DNA of 64,000 bases from Gloeophyllum trabeum ATCC 11539 (Eukaryota > Basidiomycota > Agaricomycetes > Gloeophyllales > Gloeophyllaceae), in the NCBI RefSeq assembly GCF_000344685.1, contig NW_006920424.1:676940-740939 (forward strand). Direction: 5' to 3'. A program made the position numbers and the translations under genes. Positions 46,350-59,094 of this stretch are shown here, piece by piece (position 1 is the stretch's first letter; each line of letters begins with the position of its first letter). The notes under the pieces are model-generated. The model did not search any database, had not been told where the DNA came from, and was given only the letters and a program-made list of their open reading frames with translations.

Positions 46350-48952
46350 TCAGATTCCCATATGAACGAAAGGTGCTCATCGGTGCGCCGGAACTCCGCT
46401 GGTACGCAGCTCCAGAACCGCACGATGAAGGGCCGCAGCCGTCCGAGACAGGTCCAGCATCTCCAACTTACCTCCGTCCGTGAGGGAATGAATAAACCTC
46501 CCTAGCGACCACGGGCCCATCGTCGTCGTGTATCGACCACAGGGTGGCCATTGCCCTCTGAGATCCCGCCAGCAGCAGCCCGCTTGCTAAGTGCAGCGCC
46601 TCGTTGAACAATTCGGCATCGCCCAGGCCAGTCTTGCACGCCGGGAGGAGGACAAGCTGCGCTTTCGGGAGCTTCATGCGCACGAGCTGCGAGAGCTCCA
46701 GCCTCGTGCCGTCCGGCATCAGGAGCCTGCTCTTCAGCGCATCGTCGAAATTCTGGACGCCGTGGCAAGCAAAGTGCACGCAGTGCGCGGAGGGAAGTCT
46801 CTCGATGAGTGAATTGAGAGATACCGTACCCTCGCCTATCAAGGTCGTTCGCTGCTTTGGTCTGATGAACCTCCCTATGATTTCCGCTTCTTTGGGTGGT
46901 GCTCGGCAGCGGGCAGTTCTTCTGCGTGAAGGGGACGGCTACTGTGAGCATCTTGAAATTCTGCGTCGAACGGTTATCCTGAGATTGACGAAGGAGGCTG
47001 AGTGTAGGGATATAAGACGAGACAATTTCCGGACCGTCTGAGGTCCTGTATCCTGCTACAAGAGCTGCATGGAATGGTAGACCGGTGAAGGCCCCGGTAG
47101 GGCACCATCAAATCCTTCGGTGCCCCACCTCAGGCTGTATGAACGGTCACTAAATTCGTCATAGCAAGAAATGCAGTGAAACCACCTTCGAGTCATCCAG
47201 CGCGTCCAATACTGGCTTGACAACATTGCACCACAGGTCATCGAGAATCTTCTAAATTCTATGTCCTGTTCTTGCTGAAACCCATCTTTGGATCTGTCTC
47301 CTCTGGATTCCTATTTCTGTACCCTGCCCCGAGCGCGGCCAACTGTACTCTCAACTGCATGGCCCGTCCCTCAGACATGCCGGTCAGCGGCACGTGTTTC
47401 AAGCGAGTGGATCCCGAGATGATGATGAGGGCATCACATCCGAGTTCACTGCAGTTGAGAAGAACAACCGGTCCATGACTCGGAGTCATGCCTTGACATA
47501 GATCCCTGAAAGATGGGGGCTGTAAGAAATCAGAGAACCCGGGGACTTCATGGACCTTTGAAATAAGATCTCTCCATCTCTGCCGCAGTTTCTGGGAATC
47601 ACCAGCTGATGGACCTCGCAAAGCAGGTTCTGCTCTGACAGAATGACTTGTGGATTCCAGCTGCTGTCTTGCCTCAGACAGCTCCTTGAAGAGATTAGAT
47701 GCCACATCCCTGAGGGCACTGAAATCATTTCTCAGCTGTAGTAGCTGAGAGAAGAGTACAAATCTTCCATACTCGAGGCTCTCCACAGCTTCTTCCAGGT
47801 GGGCATTCTGTATATGGAAGGCTGCAGCATCAACTGCTAATGCATAGACACTCCTCATGGAATAATGCTGGTCATGGATGCCCTGCCCTAGCCAGATGGC
47901 TGGAGGTAAGAGGCTGATTGCTTTGTTGTAAGCCTTTGGAGCTGAATCCACGGCCCCTTTCCTGTGAGCCTCATAGGTCCACTTTATAGCATTCCATAGC
48001 AGGGTTACTGAAGGATCATTCGCATTGCAGGACTCTTCCAAGCATTGTAGGGCTTCTGCAGGGTCCTCCTTCTTCCCTCGAGCTTGATACATTGAGAGGT
48101 ATGTGACACCAAGCCCATATTGGAATGTAGCCAGTTCTGAACTGGAGATGTGCACATTGCCAACAGCTTTCTGTTGCCATGTCAAGGCTGCTTGTAGATC
48201 CTCACGGCTTCCATATCTTTTATACCTAGCCTGATAGATACTTTCGAGATTGCTGTGCCATGCAGGTAAATTGAGATGCCCATGATGGGGAATATCCTGA
48301 CAATTTCAATCTTGTCCTTCAGGGCATTTTCCAGGTCTTCATCAAGTCCCCCACCTTTGTTATACTTGGTCTGATATGCAACCCCGAGGATGCTCAGCTG
48401 CCTGGCTGCCTCAAGTTGTCCCGCAGGTGTATGCATAGCAGCATGTTTGCCATTGAAGATGGCATACTCTATATCCTCTGGTAACCCCAGTCTCAAGTAT
48501 TTGGCATGGTAAGAAATAGCAAGATTGGTCTGCCATGTTGGCATCTCTGGGTTCCCTGGGAGGCTCTCCTCCACAGCTAGGGTGAGGTACTTCAAGGCAC
48601 CCTCCAGATCAATCAAATTGCCCTACCTCTCATATTTCAAATGGCAGGTATGACCAAGGTTATTATGAAGTTCGGGAAGATCCCTATGTCCCAGTATGAT
48701 CTTCAGCAAGGCCATCTCATAGCAAGAGATAGTTGAGTCCAAGTCATCTGGGTTCCCATATGCTTCATACTTGGACTGATAGCGATCCCTATACAAATTA
48801 ACTAACCGGAAGTGAGCCAAGGCTGACGCGGCACTGTCCCCGGGTGTATTTGCTACAATGGCCAGTTGCTCCCAGATTCGACTATGCCGCTCATCGGAAC
48901 CAGCTGGCAGTGGGGTGTCTTGTGGGATCGCATCCGAGGGACCGCGACTCAT
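46350..48952 (-). pseudogene. TPR-CHAT caspase-like protein, disabled by stops and frame shifts
   Basis: N-terminal tetratricopeptide-like repeats (LAHFRLVNLYRDRYQSKYEA, LHNNLGHTCHLKYER, WQTNLAISYHAKYL, FQYGLGVTYLSMYQ) lead to a CHAT domain with VVLLNCSELGCDALII, WCPTGAFTGLPFHAAL, and the catalytic His and Cys regions CVHFACHG and LLPACKTGLGD. The frame is broken: in-frame TAG at 48623-48625, TGA at 47108-47110 and 46377-46379, plus shifts near 48300, 47270, 47240, 46890 and 46490. The coding similarity continues through all of them to APFVHMGI at 46350. CHAT proteases are relatives of caspases and separase and are highly expanded in mushrooms. It has at least one recognisable intron (about 47126-47176). 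This copy is dead. Confidence 0.8.
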
Positions 48953-49457
48953 ATGAGATGGGGTAGTTTCTGACTGGAAAGAAATGCACTATTCATGGAT
49001 TGTCGCAGAATACACATACAACGTTGGCTGCCCACCGTTATGACAATTCTGTTCTCCTTCTCTTCCCCGATTCAATTCATCGGCTGCGGATTCATTATAG
49101 GACATCATACGCTATGTATAACTGTCAAAAAGGCTGTTAGTGACGTGCCCAGAGTTGTTTTGCTTCGTATACCGCAAATACGCAAGTCGATGGATAGTCT
49201 GAAGGACGATTATTCCAAATAAGAGTCGTCGACAGTGCCGTAATGCCACAATTCCTAGACATGGCTAGTACGTTGGACCATGGAAGAGGGTCCACTCCTC
49301 ATAGTCATGGGAAATGCACTGATGCAAAAAGACAGACCAACACATACTCGCAGATCATCAAACGTGAAGTGGTATAGGGTTCCAGCACAGTTGTCAAATA
49401 CAATCATCCCAATTAGACCGAGTGACTATGAACAATCATCCTGAAAATACTGCATCG
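48953..49457. other. Intergenic region, no gene seen
   Basis: About 500 bp; no recognisable gene or repeat. Confidence 0.4.
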
Positions 49458-50604
<1,147 letters not shown>

Positions 50605-52542
50605 GGTGGCTTGATTATAGAGGGTACAACTAGTGGAGAGTCGAGTGTGAGGTCTGTGTTAGAGTGTCAGTCCGAGAGCCACCGACCCCACGAGGTCGTA
50701 ACAGGTCGTGGGAAGCTGTATCACGTGTTTTCTTGGTGGCGAAGCGCAAATCGCGGCGTGGCGAAGTTTAGCGAAGCAGGAGTTCTTTCCTCTGCTATCC
50801 TCACTTTAGTCATCATTCAAGCTACTAGTATTCGTTGTATTGACCCTTCATTCGGCAGTTATACTATAGGCGTGGCGAAATAGATCTATAACTGAGTTTG
50901 AATGATATAGTTCGGACTTCGAATTGTTAAACTGTATTCGGTAGGTGTTCTCACGCTTGTGGCACCGCATGCACATGCCATTGTCCAGCCTCCCTACCTT
51001 TTCACAACGCGTGCAAGCTTCCTACTGAAGCGATCCCATCCACAACTGTTTGTAAAATGAAAGAGATATATTTTGCTGGAGAATTTGTCCAAAAATGCGC
51101 TCTTTTACCGCTTATGGTGCTATTTCACTCCCAAAATTGGGGCTGAAGAGTTATATCTGTACTGTGAGATCCGGGACACATAGCTAGGTAGAAGTACTAT
51201 ATAGGTAGGTAAGTGACAAGTGGTTCATTAATTTTGGGATGCATAAAGTGAGCGGCGCGACAGCGCCGCCGAAAGAAAAATGATTTTGACTTCCAGGTTG
51301 CTTAATTTCTTGCGATTCACATGAGCAGTGGGATACACATAGAGGTGTCCATTCAAACTTAAAATACCACCAGGTTTTGCCTTAAGCTATCCAGAGAGTT
51401 AATACAGCGCGCAGCGCCGCGAAGCAAAATTCATGTGCTGTGGAAACCGAAGAAACTAGCCTCGAGGGATATTTCAAGCGAGGGAGATCCCTGAATATAG
51501 CACTAGTATACCCTTTCAATAATATGCCCCTTCTGAAGCTCACGGGGCCCGAACAGAGTGTCTTTCCCTTCTCTTTCTCTCTCTCCTTCGATTTAATTTC
51601 TTACATTTCTTTAATTGATCTAAAAGTCCACACCTATAGTACATAAGCCCTTCATTCATAGGTTATTTATTGCAAGATTCGAGTGAAGTACTTAAGTAGA
51701 ATCGAAGCAGTTTTCCTTTTGACAAGGTTGTCCCTCAAGTTCACCCGGTGCAGTTTAAAGTTATCGGCTGTCGCATGGATAATGAATGCATCTCTTCTCA
51801 TTATGTGGTCTGGCAGTACGAGGTTTGCTACGAGCTCGCTGTAAGTAATCCTGCTCGAATCCTGTCGGATATCCCGATATGGACTCGCCACTTCTATTCG
51901 TGTCAGCATTTCGCACGATTCGCCACCTTGAGATTGGTGTCTCTTTTCTTATTATCTCGCTTCTGTGATATGTTGGCCGTTTGCCTTATAAGTAGACGAT
52001 TCAGCGTTCATGTGAACTTTTGTCTCTTCCCCCACTCCCCCATCTTTACGCGACTCCGTCTGCGTCGGACACGCCACCGGATCCACTACTGAGTACAAAT
52101 TCTTTGCCACGGCTTCGCCTTCGTTTCACTTCGGCGTCGAATTCAAAGAACGAGTCACGTCGACTTGGGTCGGAATCCGAAACGTCGTGGTATTTTGCAT
52201 CCTTAAAGTGAGTTCTTCCAACTGTCTTTCTTTCAACAAAACATATCCTTCTCTGATATCATATTTCACCATCACATGTGGCATGGGGTTTGGGAGAACA
52301 ACTCACTGCTTCGCGAGTTCGCCTCGCTTCGCCATGGACTCACCATTTCCCGCCACCCGGCAACTGCCGTGTTCACGATTGTCCTCTTCGAGACGAGTCA
52401 GCCTGACTGCATGCTACCTTCATAACGACTTCACTACCGACAGCAAGAGAAACAGAATGATACCTCGAATATAGGCCATCATAATCGCATCGACTCGGCT
52501 TATCCTTATTTTTATTCAAACGTAACTCAAGAACAATCTGTC
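50605..52542. other. Gene-poor stretch with GC-rich small repeats
   Basis: No gene found in 1.9 kb. Repeated GC-rich words such as GCGCGACAGCGCCGCCGAAA (about 51253) and GCGCAGCGCCGCGAAGCAAA (about 51407) and several GGCGAAGC words near 50740-50780 suggest decayed small repeats. The 51950-52540 part is pyrimidine-rich and contains the promoter and leader of the next gene. Confidence 0.4.
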
Positions 52543-53925
52543 ATGTTCGGTGAATCGGACAGCGAGAGCCCTCGCGTACCCAGCCCATGGGACCCCTTCA
52601 TATCTGCGTCCCCATCACCGTGTTCACTGGAGTCGAATGCATCCCAGAACTTCAAGATCAAGAAGCTGGCGCCTGAGGCGGAGGATGTGAGCCTCTTTAG
52701 ATTGCTCGGCCCGAACCACTGACCTGAAAGGCCCCAGGGCAACGTGGAGTACAAGCTCCAGCTCCTCTCGCCGTCCCCCGCCCGTTTCGCGCGCCTCGTG
52801 ACGCAGCTGAAATGGCGCCTCCTCGAGGGTGGCGGGCAGGCGTACTACGAGATCGGTGTCGCGGACTCGGGCGCGCTCATTGGCCTCTCGCGCGTGCAGC
52901 TCGAGGAATCCATCCAGACACTCGAGGAGATGGCGGGAGAGATCGGCGCGAGCGTGATCATCGTCAAGGAGATCGAGCTGACCGGCCGGGACCGCGAGCG
53001 CGCGAAGGAGGAGCTCCAGGCGACCAGCGGGATATACGGGCGTAGGAACCGGCGGCGCAACAAGAACATGGCCGCTCTGCTCGCCGGCGACTCTACCGCT
53101 ACAACGACGACGACCGAGTCCGAGCTGTCCACCGCCGACATCACTGACGCGGAGCCGGATGATATCGAGATAGCCACTCCCGCCGCCTACCCTTCCGCTT
53201 TTGACGTAGCCTCCTCTCCCACCTACGTTGCCCTGGACGACGCCCTCGCCCTGTTCTCCATGGACCCCGAGCCGGACGTCTCCGACGTTGGCGTTGAGGC
53301 GGACGTCGAAACAGACCCCGAGCCCCGCGTAGCCGTCGATCTGGAAATAGCGTCCGTGTACAAGCCCCGCCCCTTCCGCCGCCGTGTGCACGCGCACGGA
53401 CACGTCGACGCAGTCGCGCACGGCAAACGCGGGCTCGGGAAGAAGGCGAAGAAGATACTGCCCTCGTCCGTCGAGGCGCTGAAGGGCGTGAAGACCGCGC
53501 AGGAAATTAAGACGGCCAAGGAGGCTAAACTCGCAAAGCGCCTGGCTGCGCGGGAGCGGAAGAAGCAGGAGAAACAGCGGACGCTGATGGCGCAGGATTA
53601 TTTCTCGGGCACGCCGCTGTCGGTGTTGGAGGACCAAATATCTCAGTCCGATGAGAAGGCGGACAATGTCGATGGACTGATACCAGCCCTCGGGACGCTC
53701 ACGGTTGAGGCCAAGGAAATGCAAGCGGTCCGAGACACGGGCCCTGTGGCAGCACTAAACGACGGAATTGTGAATGCACCATTGGGCGGGAGCCCTGACG
53801 ACGAGATACTCCCTCCACCAGCTGACCAGGGCGAGCCGCGTCTCATCGTCGAAGTCCTAGTCGTCCGAAAGCTCTCATTAGAGGAGGCATTCCTCGACTT
53901 CGGCGGATTCTCTCATATTCCGTAA
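52543..53925 (+). CDS. GTPBP1/2-like N-terminal-domain protein without a GTPase domain
   Basis: Two exons (52543-52686, 52738-53925) give 443 residues. Residues 48-130 (NVEYKLQLLSPSPARFARLV, TQLKWRLLEGGGQAYYEIGV, ADSGALIGLSRVQLEESIQT, LEEMAGEIGASVIIVKEIEL) match the conserved region that precedes the G domain in GTPBP1/GTPBP2 translational GTPases. No P-loop, DxxG or NKxD motif follows; instead there is a Thr/Glu/Asp-rich stretch and a Lys-rich segment (KKAKKILPSSVEALKGVKTA, then REREKK-like). GTPBP proteins act in ribosome rescue and mRNA decay, so a regulatory role there is possible. I recall this stand-alone form in other fungi, so it is probably not a truncation. Confidence 0.65.
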
Positions 53926-54369
53926 AGGCGGCCACTTCGTATCTGACGGTCACCGACGAACATTTACTTCGAATCCACTTGCCTTCTGATATGATATTCC
54001 GGAGCCCCTTCGCCTTTGTTGTATAATTTTTTGTGTTTGTATCACTCACCATATATGTACATTGATTCACTGCAATCATCCCCTGTTACCTATATCTCCG
54101 GTTAGTCACGAGACTCGGAGCCTGACGGTTGCGATGAGCCCGCACATGTCCGGGACTGGGAATACGTGCAGTGGCAGTGAGTTGTTGCTTGGAGCATTCA
54201 ACGAGTATCATATCATTAGCTAAATGTCGTAATAATATACTTGAACGTCTCGCACGGTCGTCTAACGTCTAACCTGCGGCCGTCCCATAAGTTGGGAGAT
54301 CGTACGATTAGAAGACAGCACTGCCGGACACAACGTCAGCATCCAATATCATATGCATGGAATATCAAC
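53926..54369. other. Convergent intergenic region
   Basis: 444 bp between two stop codons; no gene seen. Confidence 0.4.
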
Positions 54370-56155
54370 TCACGAGATCTCCCTTTGGGGTTTGACGAGG
54401 ATGGACGCGTGGTTCTTCACGCCCTCAATGCGCGGGTAGGCATTCAAGTTTTTGTGCATCGTGATCTGGAAGACGGATGCAGATCCTTGCCTGAAAAAGG
54501 GGGCATATTCATCAGAGGGCATGACAATAGTACACGACAATGCACGCTTACCGAGAAGTGATGGTCGAGTACGCCAGGAAGAAGACCCAAATCCTATACC
54601 AGCGCTCGCCGTACTTGGCAATGACCTTGTCCTTGTTTGAGATCCAGTTCTTGTACCACCGGAAGATGGTCGCCGAGTAGTGCACACCCAGCACGTCGAT
54701 GTTCTTGACCTCGAATCCGGCGGCCTCGACCTGCTTGATGACCCAGCCGAGAGAGCAGCTCGCGTCGGCGCCGGGGAAGATGTATTTGTTCATGAACAGA
54801 CCCCTACAAACGTGAACACGCATGAGTAATATACGGGGAAAAGGAGCGGAAGAGTTGGTTACCAGATGAGATCCTCGTATTGCCATGAGGGACGAATGCC
54901 GGCGACTTGCATGACGAAGACGCCATTGTCATCCAGGAGGTCGTACATCTGGCGAAGGAACGAGGCGTAACGGCGAATACCTACGTGCTACGACATCGGT
55001 GGACTCTCAGCACCGACACAAGACCAGAAAGACGAATTGGACCTACCTCGGCCATCTCCAAGGAGACAATCTTGGTGTAATGGCCGGGACCGCCAGGGAT
55101 TTCTCTGGCATCCATGCAGAGAATTCTCGCCTTGTCGTGAGTGACGCCGGCAGCCTTGATCCTGTCATTCCCGAACTTGGTCTGGTTCTTGCCCAGCGTG
55201 ATACCGGTGACGTCGCAGCCATAGTTCTTGGCAGCAAAGGCAGCCAGGGAACCCCATCCGCAACCGACATCGAGGAGGCGGTCCTCGGGCGTCAGCCCGA
55301 GCTTCTCGCATACGACGGAGATTTTGTTCGTCTGCAGTTCCTCCAGGGTCTCTTCGCGCGAGAGGTCTTGCACAATGCCAGAGGTGTAGACCATGCTCGG
55401 TCCCAAGAACCTAGATACGCGACGTTGAACTTCACGTCCTAGATAGGGACTGCTAAATGAGACTTACCATTCATAGTAATCATCACCACCTAAAGGGGTA
55501 ATCAGAGTGTGACATAATATAGCAGAGCAACAGAATATCGTACGATCATAATGGCCACGGACTTGCTCCTCGTCTTGGCTGCGAGTGTGGAATATCACGT
55601 CGGGGATGAGGCCAAAGAATACGTGTTTGAACAGTTCGGGCGTAAAGACCATCTTTGCCCAGTCGTGACGCTGCTCCATGATGTCCAGGACATCGCCTAA
55701 GTACAAAACGCGTCTCAGTGCGTGCGCAAGGGCGTAGAATACTCCGGCTTACCGTTGAACTCAGCCTTCCCGTCAAAGAACGCGTCGTGGAACACCTGCA
55801 TCGGGATTTTCTCCTTGCCCTTGTACTGCGCGCGCAGCTCCGGGTCCTTGAGCGTGATGTACTCCTCGATGTCCTTGCCAGGAAGCTGGACCTTCTCGTT
55901 CTTCCTCTGGCCATACATGCTCATAACGGTCCAGTACGCAATCGTAATGGGCAGACCCAGCAGCAGCACCAGGAAGAGGTACGTCTTGAAGCCACCGCGG
56001 TTGACAAGGGGAAGCGTCCGCTTTACGAACCACGGCACGCCGAGGACGAGGGCGGCGAGATGGAGGTTGTTGAAAGAGCCATTGCCCTCGGCCAACCCGA
56101 CGAGCGGGGCATTTTTAATGGCGGGCGTGGTCGTAACTTTGACTGGAGTAGACAT
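54370..56155 (-). CDS. Sphingolipid C9-methyltransferase
   Basis: Seven exons (56155-55753, 55696-55544, 55489-55468, 55410-55047, 54987-54863, 54803-54552, 54490-54370) give 479 residues. Two N-terminal membrane helices (LHLAALVLGVPWFV, YLFLVLLLGLPITIAYW) are followed by MEQRHDWAKMVFTPELFKHV, then the SAM-binding motif RLLDVGCGWGSLAAFAAKNY, MAEHVGIRRYASFLRQMYD and SWQYEDLIWGLFMNKYIFPG. This is the cyclopropane-fatty-acid-synthase-like family that adds the C9 methyl branch to the sphingoid base of fungal glucosylceramides, on the ER/Golgi membrane. The third exon is only 22 nt. All motifs are intact. Confidence 0.9.
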
Positions 56156-57021
56156 GGCCTCCAGGTAAAGCTTCCAGCAGCGCGACCCAGGATTTTAAGT
56201 TATACTGAGACCCACGTGGCTCTCGCGTGCGGAGGTTCCCGTTCTCAGAGAAAAGTCTGGTCTAGTGAAGGCTGGGACGACGGTCGTGCTTCATGGATCG
56301 TGCTGAACAGAAGCTGGCATCTGCTCACAATAAGAGCAAGAACGGTTCATCATTCAGTAGTGGCAGGAGGAATAGGCCATGAATAATGTCCCTGGAGGGC
56401 ATTGAAGACGGAGACAGGAGGACAAGGTCCGCAAGTACCAGATCCCCTTTTGTATTTTGCCAGCGGGAGATAATATAAAATGGGACCTGGAGACATTACG
56501 GATATTCAAGGAACTCCAATACAACCGGTTCAGGTAACTTGGCTACTATATACGGCACACAGACTTCTTTCCGAGCTGGGAACCATCGTCGAGTATATGT
56601 CAATCACTTGCTAGCACCACTGACTTCCGTATAAAAGGCAGAGCTTGCCAGGAAATTCTAGTGTCCTAACTCTGCCCCCTCTTCCACCTTACCACCTTAG
56701 ACTGAACCCGCCACTACTGAAGGAACGACTGCAACAGGTACCTTTACCACTTACTAGTACAACGCTGATGTACAGATTCTAATTGTGTGCAATCCAGTCA
56801 GCTAGATTGCAGGGATTTTGAAGTGACTTACGCTCACAATATCGGTCCGTTCTCGGGAGGGTCATGATGATATTGGGGGCTCGTCTGAATTTGAGTCTCC
56901 GCTTCCCAGACTTGTCGCGCCGAACACGTCTTTCGCCTGCGCTCACGTGCTCGCCACGACTATAGCAGCCCCTTGGAGCCAAAGTACTTCAAACTCAGGA
57001 AACCGGAGGACTTGGGACAGT
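56156..57021. other. Divergent intergenic region
   Basis: 866 bp between the methyltransferase and Yif1 starts. A GTATAAAAGGC box near 56631 could be a promoter on the plus strand; no gene seen. Confidence 0.4.
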
Positions 57022-59094
57022 ATGGCCAACTACTACTCTCGCTCGCCGCCGCCACTGCAGCACCCCGTACCGACCCATCCAACGTACATTCCTGACCCGC
57101 CGTCCACCCCCGTCTCGCCTCAAGGCTATCAGCGCTATACCAGCACACCCCCGGTACCTCCACAATCCATCTACACTCAGGCAGCTTACGCGCCTCAATT
57201 CCATCCCCAAGCTCATGCCTCCCACGCTCACTCCCAGGGCCATGCCTCCCAAGCTCACCCCCAAGCCCACTTTCAGCCCGCTGGACTGCAAGGACCCGGG
57301 ATTCCGGACATAGCTTCGGCATGGGGNNNNNNNNNNNNNNNNNNNNNNNNNNNNNNNNNNNNNNNNNNNNNNNNNNNNNNNNNNNNNNNNNNNNNNNNNN
57401 NNNNNNNNNNNNNNNNNNNNNNNNNNNNNNNNNNNNNNNNNNNNNNNNNNNNNNNNNNNNNNNNNNNNNNNNNNNNNNNNNNNNNNNNNNNNNNNNNNNN
57501 NNNNNNNNNNNNNNNNNNNNNNNNNNNNNNNNNNNNNNNNNNNNNNNNNNNNNNNNNNNNNNNNNNNNNNNNNNNNNNNNNNNNNNNNNNNNNNNNNNNN
57601 NNNNNNNNNNNNNNNNNNNNNNNNNNNNNNNNNNNNNNNNNNNNNNNNNNNNNNNNNNNNNNNNNNNNNNNNNNNNNNNNNNNNNNNNNNNNNNNNNNNN
57701 NNNNNNNNNNNNNNNNNNNNNNNNNNNNNNNNNNNNNNNNNNNNNNNNNNNNNNNNNNNNNNNNNNNNNNNNNNNNNNNNNNNNNNNNNNNNNNNNNNNN
57801 NNNNNNNNNNNNNNNNNNNNNNNNNNNNNNNNNNNNNNNNNNNNNNNNNNNNNNNNNNNNNNNNNNNNNNNNNNNNNNNNNNNNNNNNNNNNNNNNNNNN
57901 NNNNNNNNNNNNNNNNNNNNNNNNNNNNNNNNNNNNNNNNNNNNNNNNNNNNNNNNNNNNNNNNNNNNNNNNNNNNNNNNNNNNNNNNNNNNNNNNNNNN
58001 NNNNNNNNNNNNNNNNNNNNNNNNNNNNNNNNNCCCATGCCTCCCAAGCTCACCCCCAAGCCCACTTTCAGCCCGCTGGACTGCAAGGACCCGGGATTCC
58101 GGACATAGCTTCGGCATGGGGCGTCAATCCCGCAACCGCGCAGTTTGGGATGCAGCTCGGGCAGAGTGCGGTCGCAGCAGGGCAGGAGTATGTGCAGCGG
58201 AATGTGAGTTTGCCCGCCCACTGAGATATGCATGGCATAGTATGTTGACGGACAAGCGGCGGGCAGCTCGGCGGATTCATCCCGCTCAGCGCACTCAAAC
58301 AACAGTTCAACGTGTCCAACCACTATGTGATGCACAAGCTGCGAATCCTCGTCTTTCCGTGGCGGCACGGGCCCTGGACGAGAAAAGTGCGGCGATCGGA
58401 GCAGGGCACGACCGAATGGCAACCTCCACGGGAGGACGTGAACAGCCCTGACTTGTACATACCCAGTATGTTCTGTCTTTCCGGATTCTCGGAAGCCTAG
58501 TTGACAACCTCGAGCAGTAATGGCGATGGTCACGTATGTCCTGCTCGCTGCGTTCACTGCGGGTCTGCAGTCCCGCTTCGACCCGCGTATTCTGGGCGTG
58601 TCCACGTGGAAAGCCATCCTTGTCCTGTTCCTCGATTTCCTCTTCGTGAAGCTCGGATGCTACTTTTTGAATATCCAGAGCTCGAGTCCTGTCACAGATA
58701 TTGTCGCTTACGGGGGCTACAAGTTCGTGGGGTGCGCAGCAGCTAATTCTAGTATTCGCGGGCTCAGTACTGACTGGATCTGGACATAGCGTTATCATGA
58801 CCCTGCTCGCGGGGCTGCTGGGTGCGGGGAGAACACTATATAGCATTGTGTTCATCTACTCTTTCTGCTCTATCGCTCTATTCATGGTACGTCCCACGCG
58901 ATTCGTTTAAACTTGACTCGTGCCTGACATACCTGCAGCTGCGGTCCCTACGATCCGTTGTACTCCCCGACATCGTGAACGCGCCAGCGACAGTCGGGAC
59001 GGTGACGCAGTCGCAGCGGAGCAGACGGGTTACATTCCTCTTCTTGGTAGCGATGTCGCAGATCATCTACATGGGTGTCCTAGCTAGAGTGTAG
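57022..59094 (+). CDS. YIF1: Yif1-family ER-Golgi transport protein
   Basis: Five exons: 57022-58203 (containing the N gap), 58267-58465, 58518-58731, 58790-58886, 58939-59094. The N-terminus is Pro/Gln/His-rich, followed by DIASAWGVNPATAQFGMQLG, FIPLSALKQQFNVSNHYVMH, KLRILVFPWRHGPWTRKV and several membrane helices (VTYVLLAAFTAGLQS, VIMTLLAGLLGAGRTLYSIV, FLFLVAMSQIIYMGVL). This is the Yif1 pattern; Yif1 pairs with Yip1 in COPII vesicles. All exon joins stay in phase. The apparent 425-residue N-terminal frame through the gap is inflated by a duplicated 87 bp plus 707 N; removing these leaves an ordinary Yif1. Confidence 0.88.
57327..58033. other. Assembly gap (707 N) between identical flanks
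   Basis: Bases 57240-57326 are repeated exactly at 58035-58121, directly across the gap and in the middle of Yif1. Joining the copies gives a continuous Yif1 frame. Confidence 0.85.

Noticed and set aside
52624..53724. A 366-codon minus-strand open frame
   Set aside because: It lies antisense to the GTPBP-like gene and is Leu/Arg/Gly-rich, the mirror of GC-rich plus-strand codons; it has no family features.
56960..58617. Long minus-strand open frames across the second gap
   Set aside because: Mostly N, and antisense to Yif1.
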